Positions 1-6,441 of a stretch of DNA of 11,678 bases are shown here, in pieces. How positions within the stretch are numbered: the first letter of the stretch is position 1; every line of letters starts with the position of its first letter. The position numbers and the translations under genes were made by a program. A model generated the notes under the pieces. That model was not told where the DNA came from. It saw only the letters and a program-made list of their open reading frames with translations, and made no database searches. The DNA comes from Acidimicrobiia bacterium. GTDB lineage: Bacteria > Actinomycetota > Acidimicrobiia > IMCC26256 > JACDBD01. Location: contig JAPSGP010000058.1 of assembly GCA_031177445.1 (NCBI GenBank), positions 1-11,678 on the forward strand, given 5' to 3'.

Positions 1-994
1 TGATGTAGCACTGGCGGCGGAAGTACTCCGACGGCGGCAGCTTGCAGTCGGGGACGTCCCACGGAAAGTGCTTGGCATTGTGGTCGAGGCGCTCCATCCA
101 CGGCGTGATCCAGCCGCCGTTCGTCTCGAGCACGATGAACGTGAGATCGGGGAAGCGCTCGCACACACCGCCCGCGAGCACGAACGCGAGCGTCGTCATC
201 ATGTCGACGGGGTTGCCGACCGCCTGTGTGTAGAAGACGTTGCCGATGTTGACACCCCCCTCGGGCGTCAGCCCGCCGGGGGCGTGCACCTCGTTCAACC
301 GCAACCCGATGACGGCACCGGGAACGTCGCCGGCGAGGTAGGGATGAAGCCCGAGCGGCCAGCCGGCGTCGGAGGAGGCCCGCCACATCGGGTCGTAGAT
401 CGGATCGTGCAGGTGACGCCACTCGACGACCGGGTTGGGCCGGATGAACGTGCCGACGAGGTTGGGCTTCTGCGAGGCCCGGCGAATCTCGGCCGCGGCC
501 GCCTCGACGTCCTGCTGCGGGATGACCGCGATGCCGAACATGCGCTCCGGCGCGTGGCTGCAGTAGTCCGACAGCCAGTCGTTGTAGGCCCGGCACTGCG
601 CCACCGCGAAGTCGACGTCCTTCACCCCGGCGATCCCGAGCAGCATCGTCGGATACAGCACGGTCTGGTTGATGTGCTCGGTATCGAGGTCGACGATGCG
701 GGGGCCGGGCTCGAACGCTCCCGGTCGGATCTCCGAGTACTTGCGCTCCCCGCTCGCCACCCGCGCCTGCTCCTCGACGGTCATGCCGCCGGCGCCAGCG
801 AGTGCGAACACGTTCGCCGGGTTCCTGGTGCCGTCGAACACGACCCACTCGCGGCCGGCGTCGTCGGTGTCGACGTGCCAGATGCGCTCGCGGTACTCCA
901 GCGGCGCGTACTCGAGCATGCCGTTGGGATGCTCGAGGACGTGGCCGTCGGCGTCGACGAAGTGCAGGTCGAGCTGCGTGTCGGTGACCGCCAT
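1..994 (-). CDS. Amidohydrolase-2 family TIM-barrel metal hydrolase, C-terminus cut by window edge
   Basis: Reading leftward from the ATG at 994, the frame stays open for 331 codons to the window edge, so the C-terminus is missing. Residues 13-19 read VDADGHV, the D-x-D-x-H metal-binding strand that opens this family. LGLHP at 215-218 supplies a likely metal histidine (H217), and VLETNGGW at 288-295 matches the late-barrel region. The C-terminal catalytic Asp would lie outside the window. The family (amidohydrolase 2, related to ACMSD and resorcylate decarboxylases) hydrolyses or decarboxylates small acids; the substrate here is unknown. The start is set by GGGAGGT six bases upstream, which lies in a small palindrome. 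The gene is divergent from a coiled-coil gene. It is a distant relative of the amidohydrolase at the other end of the window: both share an AYNDW motif and an AE[IV]RR motif. The family call is firm, the reaction is not. Confidence 0.9.
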   Translation of the reverse strand, partial: MAVTDTQLDLHFVDADGHVLEHPNGMLEYAPLEYRERIWHVDTDDAGREWVVFDGTRNPANVFALAGAGGMTVEEQARVASGERKYSEIRPGAFEPGPRIVDLDTEHINQTVLYPTMLLGIAGVKDVDFAVAQCRAYNDWLSDYCSHAPERMFGIAVIPQQDVEAAAAEIRRASQKPNLVGTFIRPNPVVEWRHLHDPIYDPMWRASSDAGWPLGLHPYLAGDVPGAVIGLRLNEVHAPGGLTPEGGVNIGNVFYTQAVGNPVDMMTTLAFVLAGGVCERFPDLTFIVLETNGGWITPWMERLDHNAKHFPWDVPDCKLPPSEYFRRQCYI

Positions 995-1000
995 GCCGGT

Positions 1001-1015
1001 ACCTCCCTTGGAGGT
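1001..1015 (-). promoter_or_regulatory. Shine-Dalgarno of the left amidohydrolase inside a 6-bp hairpin
   Basis: On the minus strand this reads ACCTCC-AAG-GGAGGT, a perfect 6-bp stem with a 3-nt loop. The right arm is the near-ideal ribosome binding site, six bases before the ATG at 994. In the mRNA the site could therefore pair with its own upstream complement. The palindrome is seen directly; an effect on translation is inference. Confidence 0.6.
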
Positions 1016-1030
1016 CGTGCCGTCTTCGTC

Positions 1031-1059
1031 ACGGTACCGACGGACGGCGGGACCGGCAA
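1031..1059 (-). promoter_or_regulatory. Candidate promoter for the left amidohydrolase
   Basis: On the minus strand TTGCCG (1059-1054) matches the -35 consensus at 4 of 6 bases. After a 17-bp spacer comes TACCGT (1036-1031), which fits TANNNT. Transcription would begin near 1024, leaving a leader of about 30 nt that contains the Shine-Dalgarno hairpin. No TANNNT box is visible in the opposite direction between 1060 and 1160, so the promoter of the coiled-coil gene is not identified. Confidence 0.4.
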
Positions 1060-1061
1060 GA

Positions 1062-1083
1062 GCGGTTCAGTGCGCTGAACCGC
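1062..1083. promoter_or_regulatory. Perfect 9-bp inverted repeat, candidate operator
   Basis: The arm GCGGTTCAG (1062-1070) and its exact reverse complement (1075-1083) flank TGCG. It lies between two divergent genes and ends 2 bp before the candidate -35 box of the left amidohydrolase. This position and size suit a dimeric regulator of TetR or GntR type, but no regulator gene is in the window. A second, odd-length palindrome (CCGCGA-T-TCGCGG, 1080-1092) overlaps its right arm. Confidence 0.5.
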
Positions 1084-1160
1084 GATTCGCGGGCGGCCGT
1101 CGCGGTTTGGTGGCGACGAGCATCGGGGATGGATCACCCGACGGACAGGACGGAGATGCC

Positions 1161-1550
1161 ATGGCGACCTTCGACCAGTACCAGGCCAAGGCCAAGGAGG
1201 CACTCGAGACCCTGCGGGCCCAGCTCGACGAGCTCCGGGTCCAGGCTGACCTCGCCCAGGCCGAGGCGCGCGACAAGTACGAGGACGCGATCGACGCCCT
1301 CCGCCGGCGCCAGTCCGACCTGCGCGCCCGGCTCGACCGCGCCAAGGACGAGAGCGGCGACACCTGGCAGGCGATCGCGAAGCAGGTCGAGGCGGGCGTC
1401 GACGAGATCGGCGATGCCTTCACCAAGCTCGCAGCCGAGATCGACACCGCGCTGAGCAAGGCCGGCCAGGCGGCCAAGAAAGGGCGCGACGCCTTCCTGA
1501 CCGAATGGACGAAGCAGCGCGCCGAACGCGAGAAGTTGCTCACCGGCTGA
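1161..1550 (+). CDS. Small charged coiled-coil protein, function unknown
   Basis: This encodes a 129-residue, strongly charged protein that is almost entirely helix-forming. Residues 1-65 (rich in A, E, L, R, D and Q, with heptad-like spacing as in LRAQLDELRVQADLAQAEA) look like a continuous coiled coil. A second helical stretch spans about 70-125. There is no signal peptide, membrane segment, cysteine or catalytic motif, so a soluble cytoplasmic protein is expected. The ATG at 1161 has GGAG five bases upstream (1152-1155). Longer in-frame starts would run into the divergent gene. The stop lies 22 bp before the methyltransferase start, suggesting cotranscription. It resembles small coiled-coil stress-associated proteins of bacteria, but I assign no function. 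Confidence 0.8.
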   Translation: MATFDQYQAKAKEALETLRAQLDELRVQADLAQAEARDKYEDAIDALRRRQSDLRARLDRAKDESGDTWQAIAKQVEAGVDEIGDAFTKLAAEIDTALSKAGQAAKKGRDAFLTEWTKQRAEREKLLTG

Positions 1551-1572
1551 CCGCGCCGGGCAGACTGCGCAT

Positions 1573-2313
1573 CTGACCTCCGACTACGAATGCCACAACC
1601 GCGCGTTCTGGAACGCCGACGCCGACGCCTACCAGGCGCTCCACCACGCCACCCTGCACGAGGCACCGCTGGCCTGGGGCGTCTGGCGCATTCCCGAAGC
1701 CGACGTGCAGGCGCTGGACGACGTCGACGACCGCGATGTGCTCGAGCTCGGCTGCGGCGCCGCCCAGTGGTCGACCGCCCTCAGCGACCGCGGAGCCCGG
1801 GCGGTTGGGCTCGACCTGTCAGAGACACAACTCGCGCACGCCCGCGTCGGCATGACGCGTCTGGTGCAGGCGAGCGCGCTCACGCTCCCGTTCCGGGACG
1901 AGAGCTTCGACGTCGTGTTCAGCGACCATGGAGCGATGAGCTTCTGCGACCCGTCGCTGACGGTGCCCGAGGTGGCGCGCATCCTCCGGCCCGGCGGGCT
2001 CCTGGCGTTCTGCGGCGCGACCCCGTTCCACATCGTGTGCGACGACGGCACGCGTGTCACGCGCAAACTGCACCAGGACTACTTCGGGATGCGGCGCTTC
2101 GACTGGCAGGGCGAAGGCACGATCGACTTCCAACTCGAGTACGGCGAGTGGATTCGCCTGTTCCGGCGCCACGGCTTCGCGATCGAGGACCTGATCGAGC
2201 TGCGCCCGCCCGAGGGCGCCACCACCACCTACACCGAGTTCGTCGCCCACAAATGGGCCCGCCGCTGGCCCGCCGAGCACATCTGGAAGGTACGGAAGGC
2301 CGAAGCGAGGTAG
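1573..2313 (+). CDS. Class I SAM-dependent methyltransferase with apparent CTG start
   Basis: This 246-residue protein has the Rossmann-fold methyltransferase order: motif I VLELGCGAAQ (56-65) for S-adenosylmethionine, an acidic residue ending the next strand (D81), FDVVFSDHG (112-120), and ILRPGGLLAF (137-146). The N-terminal segment NRAFWNADADAY (9-20) and WGVWRIPE (35-42) is typical of a family widespread in actinobacteria and must belong to the gene. However, between the in-frame stop at 1498-1500 and the GTG at 1705 there is no ATG, GTG or TTG. The CTG at 1573, giving (M)TSDYECHNR, is the only near-cognate start that keeps the conserved N-terminus. A GTG start at 1705 would leave only a few residues before motif I. 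The methyl acceptor is unknown. It follows the coiled-coil gene by 22 bp and converges on the cupin gene, with 19 bp between stops. Confidence 0.85.
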   Translation: MTSDYECHNRAFWNADADAYQALHHATLHEAPLAWGVWRIPEADVQALDDVDDRDVLELGCGAAQWSTALSDRGARAVGLDLSETQLAHARVGMTRLVQASALTLPFRDESFDVVFSDHGAMSFCDPSLTVPEVARILRPGGLLAFCGATPFHIVCDDGTRVTRKLHQDYFGMRRFDWQGEGTIDFQLEYGEWIRLFRRHGFAIEDLIELRPPEGATTTYTEFVAHKWARRWPAEHIWKVRKAEAR

Positions 2314-2332
2314 GGCGTCTCCCGGCCACGAG

Positions 2333-2869
2333 TCAGGTGCGCCGCGCGCCGACGAGCGCGGTCGCGATCGTCACGGGCACCGCGCCGCGGTTGTGCCAGG
2401 CGTGGCGGGTCCCGTTCTGGACGACGCAGTCGCCGGGCCCGAGCTTGACCTCCTCGCCGTCGTCGAGCTCGAGCCAGACCTCGCCCGACAGCACCAGGTC
2501 GAAGTCGACCGTGTCGGTCGTGTGCATCCCCGGATGGTCGGGCTCGTTGACGTCGGTCAATCCGGGCAGGTTCCGCTGCAGCTCGGTGAGCGCCGCTTCG
2601 ACGTCCACGTCCGGAGGCAGCGATCGCGACGCCGACTCCGGCGGCATCGTCCAGACGAGGAAGCGGAAGCCCGCCACGGGCGGGAAGAAGTTCGTCCACG
2701 CCGGCTGCTCACCGCTCGTCGGAAGCGAGACGTTGTCGTCGCTACCCCAGAGCTGATGGAACTCGGTTCCCGGCACGAAAGGCACTCGCTTGGGCTCGAG
2801 GACCTCATCGGCGACGACCACCGACTTCCCCTCGGCGGTCTGACCGGTGACGACCCGGCGCATCCCCAT
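2333..2869 (-). CDS. Cupin-domain protein
   Basis: This 178-residue protein has a single C-terminal cupin barrel at about 112-172. PGMHTTDTVDFDLVLSG (113-129) corresponds to cupin motif 1 and NGTRHAWHN (152-160) to motif 2. H116 and H156 are probable metal ligands. The second His of the usual HxH is a Thr and the usual Glu is an Asp (D122), so metal binding may be weak or altered. Residues 1-100 form a less conserved N-terminal half. The ATG at 2869 was chosen because it follows a GGGGAG-type site and lies 19 bp after the acyl-CoA ligase stop; the longer frame overlaps the ligase. ATG 2863 is an alternative. It is probably the second gene of a ligase-cupin operon. Similar small cupins are ligand-binding proteins, isomerases or dioxygenases; the role here is unknown. 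Confidence 0.85.
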   Translation of the reverse strand: MGMRRVVTGQTAEGKSVVVADEVLEPKRVPFVPGTEFHQLWGSDDNVSLPTSGEQPAWTNFFPPVAGFRFLVWTMPPESASRSLPPDVDVEAALTELQRNLPGLTDVNEPDHPGMHTTDTVDFDLVLSGEVWLELDDGEEVKLGPGDCVVQNGTRHAWHNRGAVPVTIATALVGARRT

Positions 2870-2888
2870 ACCCCGCTCCCCCTCTGTG

Positions 2889-4496
2889 TCAGCGTCGCTC
2901 GAACGTGAACCCTTCCGCTTCACGGTCCCACGTCGTCTCGGTGACGCCCTCGTCGCGCAGCTGGTACTTCAGCACCCGGCCCACCGGGTTGCGCGGCAGG
3001 TCGTCACGGAACTCGATGTATCGCGGCACGGCGAAGTACGGGACCTTGTCGACACTCCAGGTGCACAGCTCCGCCTCGGTGAGCTGCTCGCCGGGCTGGA
3101 GCACCGCGGTGATCTTCACGTCGTCCTCGCCGACCTCGCTGAGCACCGAGTGCACGGCGACGTCGAGGATCGACGGGTGCGAGTGGAACGTGCGCTCCAT
3201 CTCGAAGCTCGAGATGTTCTCGCCCCGTCGGCGCAGATAGTCCTTCTTGCGGTCGACGAAGTAGAGGAAGCCGTCGTCGTCGAGACGACCGAGATCCCCG
3301 GTGTGGAACCACAGGTTGGACAGCACGGAGAGCGTCTCGTCCGGACGGCGGAAGTACCCGGCGAACATCAGGTTCGGGCCGGTCGGCCGGCAGACGATCT
3401 CGCCGATCTCGCCGATCGGCACCGGCTCGTCGTCGTCGTCGACCAGGCGGACCGAGAAGTCGACCGTGTTCGGCTTGCCGGCGGCGCCGGCCTTGTTCAC
3501 CTCGCCCGCCGGCAGGGTGGAGATCAACGATGCCTCCGTCAACCCGTACGCCGCGCTGAAGGTCTTGCAGCCGAAGCGCTCGTTCCAGATGCGGTCGATG
3601 TCGGGCGGCATCGGTGCTGCCCCGCACAACCGGAGCGAGTGCCCCACCTGGTCGGGATGGTCCTCGGCGTCGGCCAGGAGAATGGCAAGAGAGCCGAGCA
3701 TCGACACGATCGTGGCCCCCGTGCGCTTCACCTCGGGCCAGAACCGCGACACGGAGAAGCGCCGGGCGATGCTCGCGCGTCCGTCGGCGAGCAGCGTGCC
3801 GACGACCGCGACCGAGATGGCGTTGAAGTGGAAGAGCGGTAGCGGGGTCAGCACGACGTCATCCGGCTGGCGGCGCCACGCCCGCCGGATCTGCTCGGCG
3901 AGAGCGACCACGTAGTTGTGCGGCAGCATGCAGCCCTTCGACGGGCCGGTCGTGCCAGCCGTGTAGATGAAGCACGCAAGGTCGGACGGCCGCACGCCGG
4001 CGTCCGGCACCGCTGTTTCCGAGGACTTCGCGAGCAGTGGCTCCCAGTCGTGCGCCAGGACGCCGTCGATGACTTCGTCAGGTGGCCCGACGACGATCGC
4101 GTGCGCGAGCTCGGGGGTCGCGTCGCCGGCCGCCTCCGCGATCCGACCGGCGAGGTCGCCCTGGACCACGACGACCTTGGACCCGGAATCGGTGAGCTGG
4201 TGCCGGAGGAAGTCGCCCTTGTACGCGGTGTTGATCGGTACCTGAATCGCACCCAGCTTCACCGCGGCGAAGAACGACACGACCTGCTCGGGGCCGTTCT
4301 CGAGGAGCGTGGCGACGCGGTCGCCCTTGCGGACGCCGAGCTCGGACAATGCATGGGCGAGGCGGTTGCTCAGGATGTCGATGCTGCGCGCGGTGTGCTC
4401 CACACCCTCGAAGTCGAGGTACGGAGCGTCGGGATCGTCGGCGAGCCGGTGCGCGAGCGCTTCGAGGACTGTGGTCTGCGGCCGTGCTTCGTTCAC
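2889..4496 (-). CDS. AMP-forming acyl-CoA ligase (ANL superfamily, CaiC-like)
   Basis: This 535-residue ATP-dependent ligase activates a carboxylic acid to its CoA thioester through an acyl-adenylate. Visible ANL motifs are YTAGTTGPSKG (178-188, phosphate loop), AYGLTE (316-321), HTGDLG (398-403) and DRKKDYLRRRGENIS (415-429, the hinge). The RRRGENISSFEME stretch resembles crotonobetaine/carnitine-CoA ligases, but the substrate cannot be assigned. In the final A10 motif (NPVGRVLK, 503-510) the residue after Gly is Arg where most ligases have the adenylation Lys; K510 is nearby. I chose GTG 4496 because a TANNNT box lies 7 nt before it and it leaves 88 bp to the divergent transporter. ATG 4547 would add 17 residues and leave only 37 bp. 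The cupin gene follows 19 bp downstream. Confidence 0.9.
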   Translation of the reverse strand: MNEARPQTTVLEALAHRLADDPDAPYLDFEGVEHTARSIDILSNRLAHALSELGVRKGDRVATLLENGPEQVVSFFAAVKLGAIQVPINTAYKGDFLRHQLTDSGSKVVVVQGDLAGRIAEAAGDATPELAHAIVVGPPDEVIDGVLAHDWEPLLAKSSETAVPDAGVRPSDLACFIYTAGTTGPSKGCMLPHNYVVALAEQIRRAWRRQPDDVVLTPLPLFHFNAISVAVVGTLLADGRASIARRFSVSRFWPEVKRTGATIVSMLGSLAILLADAEDHPDQVGHSLRLCGAAPMPPDIDRIWNERFGCKTFSAAYGLTEASLISTLPAGEVNKAGAAGKPNTVDFSVRLVDDDDEPVPIGEIGEIVCRPTGPNLMFAGYFRRPDETLSVLSNLWFHTGDLGRLDDDGFLYFVDRKKDYLRRRGENISSFEMERTFHSHPSILDVAVHSVLSEVGEDDVKITAVLQPGEQLTEAELCTWSVDKVPYFAVPRYIEFRDDLPRNPVGRVLKYQLRDEGVTETTWDREAEGFTFERR

Positions 4497-4503
4497 GAAG
4501 TCG

Positions 4504-4509
4504 ACCTTA
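4504..4509 (-). promoter_or_regulatory. Candidate -10 box for leaderless acyl-CoA ligase transcript
   Basis: Minus-strand TAAGGT (TANNNT class) ends seven bases before the GTG at 4496, so transcription would be expected to start at or next to the start codon. No Shine-Dalgarno at normal distance stands out. Actinobacteria commonly use leaderless mRNAs with this layout. Confidence 0.4.
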
Positions 4510-4572
4510 TCGTCCGACCTCGTCGTCCGACCTTTGCGTCCGTTCATCCGCTCACACCCGAAGTCGCGTTCG

Positions 4573-4578
4573 TATGCT
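4573..4578 (+). promoter_or_regulatory. Candidate -10 box for leaderless transporter transcript
   Basis: TATGCT (TANNNT class) is followed by six bases and then GTG at 4585, placing a predicted transcription start on the start codon. No convincing Shine-Dalgarno precedes the GTG. No -35 box with standard spacing is evident. Confidence 0.4.
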
Positions 4579-4584
4579 GCACCC

Positions 4585-6441
4585 GTGCCGGGGATGAAGC
4601 GCCTGCTCGTCGGCCGGCCGATCCCGACATCGGCACAGGCGGGCCAGCGGCTCGTCAAGCTGCTGGCGCTGGCGGTGTTCTCGTCGGACGCGATCTCGTC
4701 TACGGCGTACGCCACCGAGGAGATCCTCGACGTCCTCGTCCCCAAGGCCGGGCTCGAGGAAGCGATCGACACGCTGATCCCGATCTCGATCGTGGTCGTC
4801 GTGCTGCTCGCGCTCGTCGTGTTCAGCTACCGCCAGACGATCCACGCCTACCCCGGAGGCGGTGGCTCGTACATCGTCTCGCGCGAGAACCTGGGCGAGA
4901 AGCCGTCGCTCGTCTCCGGCGGCGCGCTCATGATCGACTACACGTTGACGGTCGCGGTGTCGGTCTCGGCCGGTGTCGCCGCCGTCACCTCGGCGTACCC
5001 GTCGCTCAACCGGCACCGGGTGCTGCTGTGCCTGGGGGTCCTCGCCGTCCTCACGCTCGGCAACCTCCGCGGGATGCGCGCGTCGGCCCGCCTGTTCGCC
5101 ATCCCGACGTACCTGTACATCCTCTCGCTGGGCGCGCTGATCGTGATCGGGCTCGTCCGTTCGTGGACCGGCGACCTCGACGCCCTACCGACCAATGAGG
5201 CGCGCGTTGCCGACTTCACCGGGGGCGCGGCGCTGGTCGGCATCACCCCGGTCCTGCTCATGCGCGCGTTCTCGTCGGGCGCGGTCGCCCTGACGGGCGT
5301 CGAGGCAATCAGCAACGGCGTGCCCGCCTTCCGCAAACCCGAGCCCCGCAACGCCGCCATCACGCTCACGTGGATGGCGGCGATCCTGGGCAGCGGCTTC
5401 TTCCTCCTCGCGGTGCTGGTGCACCGGCTCAACCCGACCCCGTTCGACCCGTCGAGCCCGAACTACCAGACGCTGCTGTCCGTCCTAGGCGAGCACGTCT
5501 TCGGGGGGAAGAACGGCGCATACATCGTCCTGCAGGCCTCCACCGCGCTCATCCTGGCGCTCGCCGCCAACACCGCGTTCGCCGACTTCCCCCGGTTGGC
5601 GTCGATCATCGCCCGCGACGGCTTCTTGCCGAGCCAGTTCACGACCCGGGGCGACCGGCTGGTGTTCTCGAACGGGATCCTGGCCCTCGCGATCGCCGCC
5701 GGCGCGCTGCTCATCGGGTTCCGCGGCGTGACCAACTCCCTCATCCCGCTGTACGCGGTGGGTGTGTTCACCGCGTTCACGCTGTCGCAGGCGGGCATGG
5801 TGCAACACCATCGCCGAAACCGCGAGGTCCGGTGGCGGCGCGGCCTGGCGATCAATGCCGTCGGCGCGGTCGCCACGCTCGCGGTGCTGGTAGACGTCGT
5901 CGTGTCGAAGTTCCTCATCGGGGCATGGATCCCGGTCGTGCTGATCCCCGTCATCGTCGTCGGGTTCCTCGCCATCCGCCATCATTACGCTCGGGTCGAT
6001 GCCGAGCTGCGCGTTCCCCCGGGTTGGCATGCACCGGCGGTGCACCACGTCGCCGTCGTCGTCGTGCAGAAGGTCGACCGTGGCGTAGCCGGAGGACTCG
6101 CCTATGCCCGTGCGCTCGAGCCGACGCGCATCGAAGCGCTCGCGGTGGCGATCGACGACGGCGACCGGGAGGCATTCGAGGGCGCCTGGGGGGCCGCCGA
6201 CCTCGACGTGCCGCTCACCGTCCTCGACTCACCCTTCCGCCACTTCGTCGGGCCCATCGTCGGGCATCTCGATGCGATCACGACCGACGGTTCCGTCGCC
6301 ACCGTCGTGCTGCCCGATTTGACGGTCGATCATCTCTGGCAAGAGCCGTTGCACAACCAGCAGACGCTGCTGCTCGTCAACGAGCTCCGGGAACGCCCGC
6401 GGACGGCGATCGTGCTCTATCCCTACGGAGCAGAATCGTGA
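4585..6441 (+). CDS. KimA-like APC-superfamily potassium transporter
   Basis: This 618-residue membrane protein has about 12 hydrophobic segments up to about 463 and a soluble C-terminal domain (about 485-618). It aligns from its first residues with Bacillus subtilis KimA as I remember that sequence: KRLLVGRPI near the N-terminus, FSSDAISSTAY (32-42), SYRQTIHAYPGGGGSYIVS (81-99), LTVAVSVSAG (121-130), ALTGVEAISN (235-244) and IPLYAVGVF (387-395). KimA residues reported to line the potassium site (D36, Y43, Y118, T121, S125, T230, E233, Y377) fall on D35, Y42, Y119, T122, S126, T237, E240 and Y390 here, all conserved. It is therefore more likely a proton-coupled K+ importer than an amino acid permease, though automatic labels often say the latter. 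GTG 4585 fits the alignment and the leaderless promoter; ATG 4594 is the alternative. I saw no c-di-AMP riboswitch in the 88-bp upstream gap. The stop overlaps the next start (GTGA). Confidence 0.88.
   Translation: MPGMKRLLVGRPIPTSAQAGQRLVKLLALAVFSSDAISSTAYATEEILDVLVPKAGLEEAIDTLIPISIVVVVLLALVVFSYRQTIHAYPGGGGSYIVSRENLGEKPSLVSGGALMIDYTLTVAVSVSAGVAAVTSAYPSLNRHRVLLCLGVLAVLTLGNLRGMRASARLFAIPTYLYILSLGALIVIGLVRSWTGDLDALPTNEARVADFTGGAALVGITPVLLMRAFSSGAVALTGVEAISNGVPAFRKPEPRNAAITLTWMAAILGSGFFLLAVLVHRLNPTPFDPSSPNYQTLLSVLGEHVFGGKNGAYIVLQASTALILALAANTAFADFPRLASIIARDGFLPSQFTTRGDRLVFSNGILALAIAAGALLIGFRGVTNSLIPLYAVGVFTAFTLSQAGMVQHHRRNREVRWRRGLAINAVGAVATLAVLVDVVVSKFLIGAWIPVVLIPVIVVGFLAIRHHYARVDAELRVPPGWHAPAVHHVAVVVVQKVDRGVAGGLAYARALEPTRIEALAVAIDDGDREAFEGAWGAADLDVPLTVLDSPFRHFVGPIVGHLDAITTDGSVATVVLPDLTVDHLWQEPLHNQQTLLLVNELRERPRTAIVLYPYGAES

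Noticed and set aside
68..1078. 336-codon plus-strand open frame opposite the left amidohydrolase
   Set aside because: It is rich in Arg, Val, Gly and Asp with no recognisable domain, and lies antisense to a gene with clear family motifs. Long antisense frames are expected at this GC content.
2314..2332. Terminator between the convergent methyltransferase and cupin genes
   Set aside because: Only 19 bp separate the stops and I see no convincing stem followed by a T-tract. The same holds for the 7-bp gap at 6903-6909.
4497..4772. N-terminal extension of the acyl-CoA ligase up to 4772
   Set aside because: It would overlap the start of the divergent transporter, whose N-terminus matches KimA, and it has no ligase-like sequence.
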